From assembly GCA_030704615.1 (NCBI GenBank), contig CM060733.1, positions 59,520,001 to 59,584,000 on the forward strand: a stretch of 64,000 nucleotides of DNA. The letters run 5' to 3'. The notes under the pieces were generated by a model. That model searched no databases and had not been told where the DNA came from. It saw only the letters and a program-made list of their open reading frames with translations. A program made the translations under genes and the position numbers. Positions 43,199 to 53,570 of the stretch are shown piece after piece. Source of the DNA: Takakia lepidozioides. Lineage: Eukaryota > Streptophyta > Takakiopsida > Takakiales > Takakiaceae. Each line of letters starts with the position of its first letter. The stretch's first letter is position 1.

Positions 43199-46062
43199 TT
43201 TGTCCATCCCTTCCCGGTCTTTTCTCTTGGCACCCCATCCAAAAACAACCCAAGTACATCAGGCGGGAGCCGTGGGCGAGACGCCGCCCCCACGATACCG
43301 GACGATGATGACGATGACAGTGATAGTGACAGTGACAGTGACAACAACAATGAGCATGGAATTAACCAGGAGGATGTGCAAGCCATGGAGGATCTCTTAA
43401 TACATCATGTGGGCGCTGATGCATCCCATGAAGAGGGAACCCGACCAATCGATGATCCTGAAATGGTCCCCTCAAATGACATGGAGAGGGAGGCGAGAAC
43501 TCCCTTGTACGAAGGGGCGAAAGTGAGTCGACTTTCAACAATCTTACTTTTGCTCAATCTTCAAATTCGATTTGGCATAAGTAATGTTGGGATGTTTGCC
43601 ATAATGCGAACTATTGCAGACTATATCCTTGCTCTACACTTGAAACCCAAGATGTCACGGTCGCGGAAAGAGGCGTGCAAAGTCTTGGACTCTGTGGGGA
43701 TGGGCTATAAGATTTTTCATGCATGTTCATGTGATAAAACCCTATACTACGGAGATGATTCGCATCTCACCAAGTGCCCAAAGTGCAAGAAAGACCGATA
43801 TCGGGATGATGTCCAATGGAAAAAAGTACCACGCAAGGTATAAGCGTCATTCCCCCTCGCATGGAGATTACTTTATTTAATCTTCTCAAGGTATGTAAAG
43901 TGTATTCTACAAAGTTTAGGGTTTAGAGAGTAGTACTCATGCTAGATCTGATTGTGGTTTTGGAAGTAGTGAGTGATGAGTGGAAGGAGCGATGTTCGGT
44001 TTTGATCATTCACACCCATGCATGCATGTGATATTGCACATTTGGTATGCGTTGCATTGTCACTTTCACGTAAATTTTTTTGTATAAGTCTTTGTGGGTG
44101 GGGATATATGTAGGACCTGCAGATTCGCCATCTTCTAGATCCCATGCATATTGAGAAGAATGTCTGCTCGTCCTTTTTTCGGGTACTTCATGGCACGCCG
44201 GCAAAGAAGGGAGTGGCTGCAAAAGGAGATTCTCTTGGTGTTAGAAATGAGCTTGAGGAGCAGGGTCGCATGCGCCATCTATGGGCCGGACAAAATGGTG
44301 TGGACCCAAAGGGTATTGTACGGTGAAAGTATAGGCGCGCACCTTGGCAATGGGCAAAGGAGGAATACAAGAAAGAGATAGCCACCATAAGTGTTGTCCG
44401 AACACCAACTAGTTATGGGTCATCCCTCCGTACGAAGTTCAGCGAAGAAGACGGGGTCCATGGTTTGAAGTTTCATGACTACCACAATCTATTGCAAGAC
44501 ATCTTGCCTATTGCAGTACGTGGGACATTGACTCCCGAGGTTTGTGAGACAATCTATAGATTGGGAGGCTTGTTCCGGTGGATTTGCTCCAAAGAGTTGG
44601 AAGAAGCAGATTTTCCACGCATGAAGAAGGAGGCGGCGGAGGTAATGTGTATGTTGGAGATGCACCTTCCTCCCTCCTTCTTTGAAATCCAAGTGCACTT
44701 GGTAGTGCACTTAGTGGAAGAGGCTTCGATTGCCGGCCCCGTTCATTCCCGGTGGATGTACTTCCTTGAGCGTTATATGAAGATTTTGAAAGGATTTGTA
44801 AGACAAATGACGCACTCGGAGGGTAGCATGGCGGAGGGGTATACATTGCAAGAAGCTATGTTCTATTGCACGGAGTACATGGCAAGGGTGGATGAGGAAG
44901 CCCCTCGGATGTGGAAGGAAGAGAAGGATGCACGAACCAATGACATCGTTTTGCCCAAAAAATCGAAGAGGGTAAAATTGCCGACCTTGGTGATTGAGCA
45001 AGCGTATGAGTTTATACTGAAGAACACCCCATCCATACATGAGTGGGAGGCAAAGATACAATAATCTTGTTCAACAATGAGAGGATGAGACGCTTGCATG
45101 GAGGCGGAACCATCTAAGGCCGGTTACTAGACGCCCACGACGAGGAGCGGGCCGCCGGAATGTTCCTTCACAAAATTTGCCCATGGAATTGCAGCCTCTA
45201 AGTTCATTCCAACAGTGGCTTCGGACTTCAGTTTATGACGCCGTTGCTGAAGGAGAGGTGGTTTCAGATTTGGTGCAAGACATTGCAAGGGGCCCTCTCA
45301 ATTCGCGACCTCATACACGGCGGTTTGGGTTCTCGGTCGTCATTTCCGCATTCGTGCTCTTGACATGAAGCGCAAAGCAACCTTTGATTCTGGCTTGTGT
45401 GCCACATATTGGCAAGACTCCGTGTGGGGCAAGGGAGATACACGACCTGCTATGAGCAAACTTGAGTACATTGGAGAGCTTGAGAGCATACTCCAACTTC
45501 AGTATACAAGATACCGGCCTCTTCTCTTCAAGGGAAGGTGGTTCCAGCCACATCTTCCGCAACACTAGTGCAAGATGATTGTGGTTTCATGCGCGTCAAT
45601 GCAGATAGGCTCAACCCTACTCATCGTCCCTCCGATGAGCTTTTTTCACGGCCTTCAGACATGGAGCAAGTTTTCTTCTCCAATGACAAAACAAGAGGGG
45701 GGAATTGGAAGATGGTTGTACATGCTCAGCCAAGAGGAAGACGTATCTATCATGATCTTGGATCTCTATGGGGTGAGGCAATTGCGGTGGACGGAGAGAC
45801 TGGTCATAATTATGCTAATGATGAAGGTTGGGTAGAGGGGGTAGAAGAGGATGATGACGCCCCGGACAATGCATCCTGGACCCTATATGATAAAGCTCTA
45901 GAAGATACGGATGTTGGAGAAGGAGACGAAGACACGGCCATTGACAACGAGGTGGAGGATGATTTGGAGGTGCCTTTTGAGGGCCGGGCCATTTATGACC
46001 AAAAAGACTTGCAGCTTGGTGAGGATGAAGAAGCTCCGGATGATGATGTTCAAGTTGATTAG
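43199..46062 (+). pseudogene. CACTA transposase (TNP2-type), catalytic core missing
   Basis: The N-terminal part (43199-43840) has an acidic run and then the TNP2 signatures LYEGAKVSRLSTI and YKIFHACSCDKTLYYGDD with KCPKCKKDRY. After only 270 bp the frame resumes at 44113 with DPMHIEKNVCSSFF, then the DUF4218-like FHDYHNLLQDILPIAVRGTL, MHLPPSFFEIQVHLVVHL, RWMYFLERYMKILKG and EGSMAEGYTLQEA. A DUF4216-like end follows (DSGLCATYW, LLFKGRWFQ, MEQVFFSND) with an acidic tail to 46062. The long Transposase_21 segment that should lie between about 43850 and 44110 is absent. Stops or frame changes occur near 44326, 45062, 45368 and 45560. Not functional as it stands. Confidence 0.85.
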
Positions 46063-46726
46063 ACACAAAATCAAAGCTACATAACAATTCTCGCACCGAA
46101 CTGGACCCATCCCTTCGATTGATTGTACATGTACATGCATATTGTAGTTTATTTCTACGATTGATCAAATATGGTTGTGGCTGATAGTCTTTCAAGAAAG
46201 AAGGCAGAAGCAATGAATATGTTGGAGCAACACACACAGATGTGGTATCAAGAGAATTATCAAAATGAATGTCACAATCTACAAGAAGGTCCACAACAAC
46301 AAGCTAAACCATAAAGAAACAAAAACCCTACCCCAGTACCATATGAAAAAAAAAAAAAAACTAAAAATCCCCAAAGGCCCTAAACCTAAACATAGAAAGC
46401 CCTGCCGTCGCAGCCTGCGACCCCCACGCGTCGCAACCTGTTTAGGATTTATGAGGCTGGGGGTCGCAAACGGCGATGACCAACCGTCGCCAACTGTGAC
46501 ATGTTTTTTTTAATGGATTTATGAGGCCGGAGGTCGCAAACGGCGACGGCCAGCCATCGCAAACTGTGACCTGTTTTTTTTTTTTGCAATAATAGGGCAG
46601 CCGGGCAGTTTGCGACGCCCGGCCGTCGCAGGGTCCTTTTGCCCTTCATGCCACCATGCGATGGCCTGACATCGCAAGACAGGGCTGCGATGAAAGAAAT
46701 GGCAAGACAGGGTTTTTTTTTTCGGC
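46063..46726. repeat. CACTA 3' subterminal region, part 1
   Basis: Following the transposase, from 46380 there are many GTCGCA, TGCGAC and CGGCGAC words in both orientations. The part TTTGCCCTTCATGCCACC recurs as TTTGCCCTTCATCAACCC at about 57435, on the far side of gypsy copy 1, showing that both parts belong to one subterminal block. It ends with CGGC (46723-46726), the target duplication of copy 1. Confidence 0.8.
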
Positions 46727-47432
46727 TGTCGTGCGCATACATATCGCTACACAACTACATCGCTGTCCAAAACCACACAACACATGTGCACACCACACAC
46801 TAGTATACCACTAGTCTACCACTAGTCCAGCCACTAGTCCAACCACTAGGCTACAACTAGTCAGTCACTAGGCTGCCACTATGCTGCCCACTATGGCAGT
46901 CACTAGTCCACACAATGATAAAGAGAAGAATACAAGCACAAGCTCATGCGAGCTCACAAAGCTGAAGCATAAACTCATGCATATATAACCTCATCACTCA
47001 AATACAAGTCAAGCCAAGTGCACCCCACGCCATGGGGAATCCACACTACGGCGCCATAGCTAGGCGCGGTGAGGCTCAACTCGAGAAAGATGAGCCTCCC
47101 GCGCTTGCCGTGAAGATAACCACTCCAGGGCCTAAATCTGCCTTGACCCCTGGATTGACACTTGGGCCAATCCCAAATGTCAATATGTAAAAGCTAGCTA
47201 TTTCCTAGCTAGTTTCACACTAGTGGTAAAATAACTTGACAGCTGTCGTGCGCATACATATCGCTACACAACTACATCGCTGTCCAAAACCACACAACAC
47301 ATGTGCACACCACACACTAGTATACCACTAGTCTACCACTAGTCAGCCACTAGTCCAACCACTAGGCTACAACTAGTCAGTCACTAGGCTGCCACTACGC
47401 TGCCCACTATGGCAGTCACTAGTCCACACAAT
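46727..47432 (-). repeat. 3' A-B-A repeat block of copy 1
   Basis: A_left 46727-46916 (190 bp), B 46917-47241, GC, A_right 47244-47432 (189 bp). The B/A joint is the perfect palindrome GACAGCTGTC (47238-47247). A contains degenerate CCACTAGT repeats that make it twice the length of A in copies 2 and 3; the 42-bp part ending GCGCACGACA (minus strand) is shared with copy 3. B contains a TATATA box near 46981. B also occurs at the 5' end (57043-57368), but there without A. Confidence 0.92.
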
Positions 47433-47443
47433 CGCCCCCCTAG
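47433..47443 (-). other. Polypurine tract of copy 1
   Basis: Minus strand CTAGGGGGGCG directly upstream of the A repeat, identical in core to copies 2 and 3. It is the expected plus-strand primer site and fixes the start of the U3-like A segment. Confidence 0.8.
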
Positions 47444-47691
47444 CTGGTGCTTAGGTCCCTCTAAGTCCAGGTAGCCACAAGATGTGATAGTGACCATAGC
47501 CTCACTAAGTCCTCCACCACTATCCCTACTACACTCAAAACTCGATAGATCAAGAGGCCGGGTGCAAGAGTTGCCCCATCGTTAGTCGCCGTCTTGCAAC
47601 CTGTGAACTTGAGCTTGGGATCTCATGTATTGACTCCTATGAGCTTGGCCTCCCATGTCTTGTTAGCTGCCTCCAGTCATGTCCACTGCCA

Positions 47692-49040
47692 CTATCCCAA
47701 GCAGTGTGGACACAACCAATCTCCGTCAGGAACCTTCTCAAGAGGTGGTGTCAAGCATCCCATATGCCAACCCCTTGAGCATCGATCACACACCAGCATG
47801 GTGGCTGCCCCTTTGGCAGACCCACAGAGCATGCACCTCAAACCTGCAGGTACCACTGCCAAGTTTGGGTCAACTCTGCCATCGACATTGGGAAGGTGAC
47901 ATGGCGCACAATTACGCACATGGTCCTTCCAAGTCATGCCATCCCGACCCTCCAAGATCAGGACCCCTGAGGGCAACACCTCTCGAACCCTCAGAATAAC
48001 ACGCCCTGCAGTAACATCCAGAGTCGTAGGAGCAGTCTGCTGCAAATAAACATAGTCACCAGGGCTAAACCTCCGAACCCCAGGACGATATCCTCCACCA
48101 CGTATAGTGGCATACCTCAACGTATCACGGTGCTGTGCAATGGCAAGGTTCTCAAAAGCCATGGGCATGACTTTCTTGAACAACTCTGCACGCTGATCAC
48201 ATGCACGTACCCACACGTCCGGATCGTCAAGGTTAAGGACTTGAGCAGTGTCCCTACGAATGGCTGCAGGCAAATCCGGCTCTCGGCCAAAGAGAAGGAA
48301 ATATGGTGAGAAGGAGGCAAGTGATGCTTGTTTGCTGAACCTGTAGCCCATGGCTAACCAAGGAACCTGAAGATCCCAATCTCCTAGGTGTCCCTTCTGC
48401 AAGCCATACTTGCGCAAACCCCTCTTCACCGTCTGAACAACTCTCTCTGCTAAGCCATCGGCCTCAGGATGATCCCGAGAAGTGGTGCGGTGGTCTATCA
48501 AGGCTTTATCACACAAAGCCTGAAACTCCCCCAAGAACTCTCTCCCTTGGTCCGTGAGTACCTCAGCTGGAGCACCAAATCGGCTAAGCACACGATCCAA
48601 GAATGCATACGCAGCCCCTCACTAGCCTTGTCAGGCAATGGAACCAACTCAATCCACTTGGAGAAGTGCTCCACCATCACCAACACATATCTGTGGTGGC
48701 GCATAGTCAGTGGCAACGGTCCTGCGAAGTCAAGACTCCACCTGTAGCCCAATCCCATGATTGGTAAAGGATGCAACTGTGGTGTAGGGGCGTTGAATGA
48801 AGCACGCACCCTGTCACACACCATGCACCTAGCCACAACTGTTGCACCTCTGTATGCATACCACGCCACCAATACTGCCCCTGCAGTAAACTGTGAGTGC
48901 GTCGCACTCCAAAATGCCCCAACTCCTCATGGGCATGCCGCACTAACCGTGCACGCTGTGTGGGGTGAGGCACAATCCTCACCCGACCATCCTCCCACAC
49001 TCGAAGTAGGTGTATCCCCTCCCACTTGAACCTCTTGGCT
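47692..49040 (-). CDS. DDE integrase with C-terminal PHD finger (copy 1)
   Basis: Inserts element cDNA into the genome. The N-terminal zinc site (HAHEELGHFG ... CMVCDRVR) lies at about 48940-48800. The DDE core follows: LDFAGPLPLTM, LTDQGREFLG, DHPEADGLAE. The C-terminal barrel reads GDYVYLQQTAPTTLDVTAGRV and GMTWKDHVRNC. After GRVDPNLAVVPAG comes a cysteine-rich tail at about 47850-47692 with spacing C-x2-C-x11-C-x2-C-x4-H-x2-C-x14-C-x2-C and a Trp before the last pair, the C4HC3 pattern of a PHD finger. Where chromoviruses have a chromodomain, this family has a PHD-like reader. Frame changes lie near 48620 and 48850. Confidence 0.92.
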
Positions 49041-50890
49041 CGTTGCAGGATCCGATCCCTCTCCCTGGCAGTCACAATGGCTGCCGTGTCTCCCGTGCGG
49101 AGGTAGTCCAACACAGCCGAATCCTCATGTATATCTCTGGCACCACCTAGCTCATCACTAGCCTCAGGGTCCTCAGACACTCCGTCTACAGTCATCCCTG
49201 TTGTAGGTCCAATCTGACCTCCCGATGCCAAGATACACAAAAATGCAGATGCGTGCCATCCCGGCACCATCTCCTCGTCCGTCTCACCATGCCACCGAGC
49301 TCCAGTGTCATCCTGCTGGCTCATGCATGGATTGCGACTCAATCCATCCGCATCCCGATTGACCAAACCCGGTCGATGCACAACCTGAAAGTCATACTCC
49401 TGGAGTATAAGTGCCCACCGTGCAAGCTTCCCCGTAAGCTTGTCTGACTCCATCAACCACTTGAGTGGCTGGTGATCCGTGACAAGGGTGAAAAGATTGC
49501 CGTATAGATAGCACCTGAAGTGTGCCACGGCCCACACTGCAGCTAAGCACTCTCCCTCATATGAGCTGTACTTAGCCTCTGCAGCGTTGTTCGAGCGGCT
49601 AGCGTAAGCCACTACGAACTCTCTTCCCTCATCATCCACCTGTGTGAGCACCGCTCCAAGCCCCAGCATGCTCCAATCCGTATGCAGCTGAAAGGGACGC
49701 CCCCTGATAGGTCGTCTCAAGATAGGCGCCGAGGTCAACCTCGCCTTGAGCTCTTGAAAAGCTCGTTCCTGCTCATCTTCCCACTGCCACTCCTGGTCCA
49801 CTTGGTCAGCTTGGTTAGAGCCTTTGCAATGGTACTAAATCCCTTGACAAACCGTCTATAATAGTTTGCCAACCCCATGAAAGCTCGAACTCGGCTCACA
49901 TCCGTGGGGCGTGGAATTTGTGCAATGGCCTCTACCTTAGTCTGCTGTACCCCAATCCTCCATATATCATGTGACCCAGATACTCAATCTGGTTGTGGAA
50001 AAACTTGCACTTCCCCGGATGCAACTTCAATCCGTGCGCTCTCAAGCGCTCCAATACCACCTGAAGGTGTCTCTCATGCTCCTCCATCGTAACACTAAAG
50101 ATGATGATGTCATCTATGTAGCACCGAGCAAAGTCCACCCCTGCTAGAATCCTATCCATGACTCTCTGAAACTCTGCAGGAGCATTCTTAAGCCCAAATG
50201 GTAAGAACCGCCACTGATATAGGCAATCCTTGCCGTGCTCATTGATCCCCCAGAATGCCGTCTTCTGCTTGTCCGCCTCCTTGATTGGCAACTGGTGATA
50301 TCCGGATCGTAAATCCAAAGTGCTAAAGGCCTTAGCATGCCCGATGGCATCAAAGATCTCCTCTGGTGTTGGCATGGCATACTTATCGGACTTGGTCTGA
50401 CGATTTACAGGCCGGTAATCACCGCACATACGTCTCTCCGTCCAATTGCCATAGACATCCTTCTTGGCTGGCATCACTGTGGCTGAAGCATACTCTCCAC
50501 CAGAGAGCTCCACCAAACCTGCCTCCCAGAGATCTTGAGTCCTCATCTGAATCAAAGACCTCTCCATGTCACTGTATCTATAGGGTCTCCGAAAGATTGG
50601 CGTGTCAGTGGCCAACTCAATACGGATCTCTTGACCCTTCAGTGCTCCCAAGTCCTTCAAACTGAAGGCAAAGCAATTCCTGTAAGCCCTCAGGAACCGC
50701 CGTATACGTCGTCTCTCTCCTCCGGTGACAATGGGTCCAATGTCAGGCTCCCAATTGTCCTCCGTAACTACAACCTTAAGTCCAGTGGGCTTAGAGGTAG
50801 AGGACGCGTCCAGTGGTTGCTATGTGCAACCTCTTGAGCAGTACTCCCTACCTGCTCAGTCAATGACAAGGCCTCATCCTGCCCCATCAT
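49041..50890 (-). CDS. Reverse transcriptase and RNase H (copy 1)
   Basis: RT begins with EIRIELATDTPIFRRPYRYS, then MCGDYRPVNRQT, FSTLDLRSGYHQL, FLPFGLKNAPAEFQRVMD and the catalytic CYIDDIIIFS. The thumb follows (HPGKCKFFHNQIEYLGHMI). RNase H has FQLHTDWSMLGLGAVL, YEGECLAAVWAVAHFRCYLY and LVTDHQPLKWL. The order RT-RNase H-integrase with YIDD and the typical Ty3 connection (VRAFMGLANYYRRFV) place the element in Ty3/gypsy. Small frame changes lie near 49930 and 49800. The leading part up to about 50890 contains the conserved pre-RT sequence FLRAYRNCFAFSLKDLGALK. Confidence 0.93.
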
Positions 50891-50891
50891 C

Positions 50892-52195
50892 TCATCCTGA
50901 GGACCTCCTCAACCGAGAAGAATCCCCAACCTCATCCATCACAGCCGCCTTGGCTGCCAACTCCCTCTGAACCTCGAGCACCTCCCACGTGTGCCATGGA
51001 TGCATGCACCCCGTGGTCCTCACATGCTCGCCCCCACTCACTGCCTGTACCGTCTCGGTAGGCAGAGAGACCATTGAGGGAAGTGTATTCCGCACTCTGC
51101 GTTGCTCAGCCAGAGCCAAGCTGATAATCCAGGTCAAGCAATTGAGATCCATTGCTTGCCCCAACACTTGACGACGTGATGCCTCAGAAAGAGACGACAC
51201 CGCCGTGGTACCAGTGGTAAAACCCATTGCCCGCTCACGCTCGTCAGCATTAGGCTCCACTAACTGCTGCAACTGAGCATCCCACAGGAGGCCAGGTCCA
51301 CTATCCCGGAAAGCATGCGATCCTGGGAAGCTGAGCAGTGTAGGTAATGCTGCTCGTGGTTGACCCACCTTGTTGACCACTGCCAAAGGCGAACGGTCAT
51401 CGTGTCTCACACGTTGAGACTGCCTCCCTGTGTCCAGAATGTTATCCACTGTGAGATGTGCTGGCCGCTGCACCCCATCAAATGCACGCTTGAGCAGTGC
51501 GGGTGGCATCAAGTTAGTCCACCATAGCCGTGGACGATGAGCCCGTGACCCCACTGTAGCTGCATCTAGCAACACTGCTGACCCAAGCCACGACCGGACT
51601 TGATGCACACTGGCCATCACCCTGGCCCGAGAATCGCCCATCAGTGGCACATTCTCCAAGATGTATGCTGGAGATACAGCTTGATGAAGCTGCAAGTGGC
51701 GCAAAACCCGCACCATCTCCCAAAACAGACCCGACCTCGAGTCTCGCAATCCATTGCCATGCCCGGCTGATGAATGCCCTTGGCAGGGCCAACCTGCCAC
51801 TACCAGATCAATGGAGCCAACCCGCTCCAAATCCTGCGCCCCCAGCAACGAAATGTCTGCTGGCAAGGCCTGCTGATATCCACGAATTGCAGACACCGAC
51901 AACAACTCAGGGTACCGCTGCACCAACTGAGCAACATGGCGAAGTGAAACGCGTCGTGCAGTCTCATCCCTCTCCACATACAGGTAACGCCGAACTCGTA
52001 CACCTGCCTGTAACACAGCAGCCAATCCGGTGCTGATCCCGCCAAACAAGTCCAGAAGACAAATGCCTTCATCCGGATACTGCCACACAATAGGTGTGGT
52101 GTCCAATGGAGACAATTGAGGTGGTCCTGGTGCAATCCCCACACTCTCCTCCTCTCCTGACGGTACAAAAGCCTCCACCCAGGCTTGTTGCACCG
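50892..52195 (-). CDS. C5 cytosine DNA methyltransferase inside pol (copy 1)
   Basis: Predicted to methylate cytosine C5 using S-adenosylmethionine. The 433-residue open frame has motif I LDLFGG (about 47-52) for SAM, motif II YVERDE, motif IV GWPCQGHS with catalytic Cys137, motif VI LENV (179-182), motif VIII SRAHRPRLW (216-224), motif IX ERERAMGF (318-325), and a motif X-like SRRQVLGQAMDLN. The target-recognition part is short (about 100 residues). Motif IX/X style recalls the DNMT3/DRM group, but class assignment needs a tree. It lies between protease and RT. In copy 2 the protease-side linker is in frame with it, so it is probably a pol polyprotein domain. In copy 1 a frame change near 52195 separates it from the protease. 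Confidence 0.92.
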
Positions 52196-53570
52196 TCGAT
52201 CAGCATCCCGCTGCAAATCCTTGCTCGTGCCCCACAATGGAGTCTGAGCAACCATGGTAGGCAACTCCGCCATACCATACATGTCATCCTGCTCTCCCGG
52301 AGGTGGTACATCCTCTGAATGAGCATTGCCCTCAAGCAACTCTCTAGGCCAACTCACTGCCGCTGTGAATGCTGCTAGTGTCGGCATCTTGCCTCGCTGG
52401 GCAACAACTCCTCCTATGAACGTCACAGGGAGCTGCACACGCCGGCCCTCCCCTGACTGCCATGCAGGCCTATAGGAAGCTGACTCCTCCCAAAAATCCA
52501 GGGTGAAGCCCATGGGGTACAACACTGCCCCACCAACCAGGACATCGTATGAGACTGCGTCTGTCACAATGGCCTTGGCTCGCATCACTGAGCCATCTGT
52601 AGGGTGATCCGGCCGTAGTCTGATAGCCAACTCACGCCGTGTCATGCCCCGAGCCTGCTCCGATCCTCCCAGAGACGTCTGTATCTGGAAAGGACAAGGC
52701 TCCATATCCGCCTCCGTGAGGCCCAAGCCTGCAATAGCAGCTCTGCCCAGCATCAATGGCTGAGCTCCCGAGTCCAACAAGACCGCAGTGGCCGGTACCT
52801 CTTGCCTGCCGGTCCACTCAAACAGAAAATGCCATCCTGGTTGTCTAACATGACAACTCCAGGTGTCACCATGGCGCGCTCAATGGCTGGCCTAGCTGGC
52901 AGCTCCATCAACCTGGCAGCTGCAGCTTGCCATGGCGCCGCCGTGGCAGTCTTGACCCTCAAATCCGAGGATCCCTCCGGCACTACACCTCCCACTATCT
53001 CCGCAGAAGATGAAGTAACCTCCCCACTCTCACAGAGTGTAGCTGCCAGCCTGAACACCTCAGCTGGTCTTACCCCGGCGTCGCAATCATGGTAGCCGAG
53101 AACAATGGAGCCTGGCACACAGATGTGGCCGCTCTAGCAGCACACTAGCTGCCGTAGCCTTGGCAACACTAGGTAGTGGTGCTACCCGTGTAGCTCTCCC
53201 CAATGGCATAGTAACCTCCGCCTCGGTAACAGTCGGGCGAGAACTAGGTGCCATGGATGGCGTCGACACTGTCTCCGCCAATGTGAATGACTGAGGAAGC
53301 CTAGCCTGACGGCTTGCCTCCCCACGCTGTGGATCCAACTCCACCTCTGCACCTCGTGGCTCAGGAACTCGTGCTGCTCCTCGAGTCACGGCTGCAGCAG
53401 ACTCCACCTGCACTAGTGGTAGTGCTGCTCCACACATGAATCCCCCTGCCTCCCATATCTCCTCCCTCAGGAGCAGGAGGTGGACCATCCGGCCTTAGAG
53501 CCGGTACCACCTGAGCTGTAGCCATGGCAGCGAGCCTCTGCTCTAGCTGCTGAAGCCGGTTGGCCATGCC
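52196..53570 (-). CDS. Spacer and retropepsin-like aspartic protease (copy 1)
   Basis: The protease cleaves the Gag-Pol polyprotein. It is recognised by RYRPLRVLLDSGAQPLMLGR, with the DSGA active site, then LGLTEADMEPCPFQIQTSLG, YDVLVGGAVLYPMGFTLDFW and TFIGGVV. It lies at about 52820-52400. The upstream region (53570-52830) is a Pro/Ala/Ser-rich linker followed by PWQAAAARLMELPARPAIER, conserved in copy 2. Frame changes occur near 52780, 53110 and 53490. The DSGA core is intact. Confidence 0.82.

Noticed and set aside
46800-46900. CRISPR-like array (repeated CCACTAGT with short spacers)
   Set aside because: Units are degenerate, of uneven spacing and inside a retrotransposon terminal repeat of a plant genome.
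46727-47432. Ordinary 3' LTR with a nested solo LTR
   Set aside because: A nested LTR would leave its own target duplication and would not explain the missing A at the 5' end, nor the same layout in two independent copies.
50892-52195. Methyltransferase as bacterial contamination or a host gene hit by the element
   Set aside because: It lies between protease and RT in both copies, in frame with the protease linker in copy 2, and is framed by matching terminal repeats.
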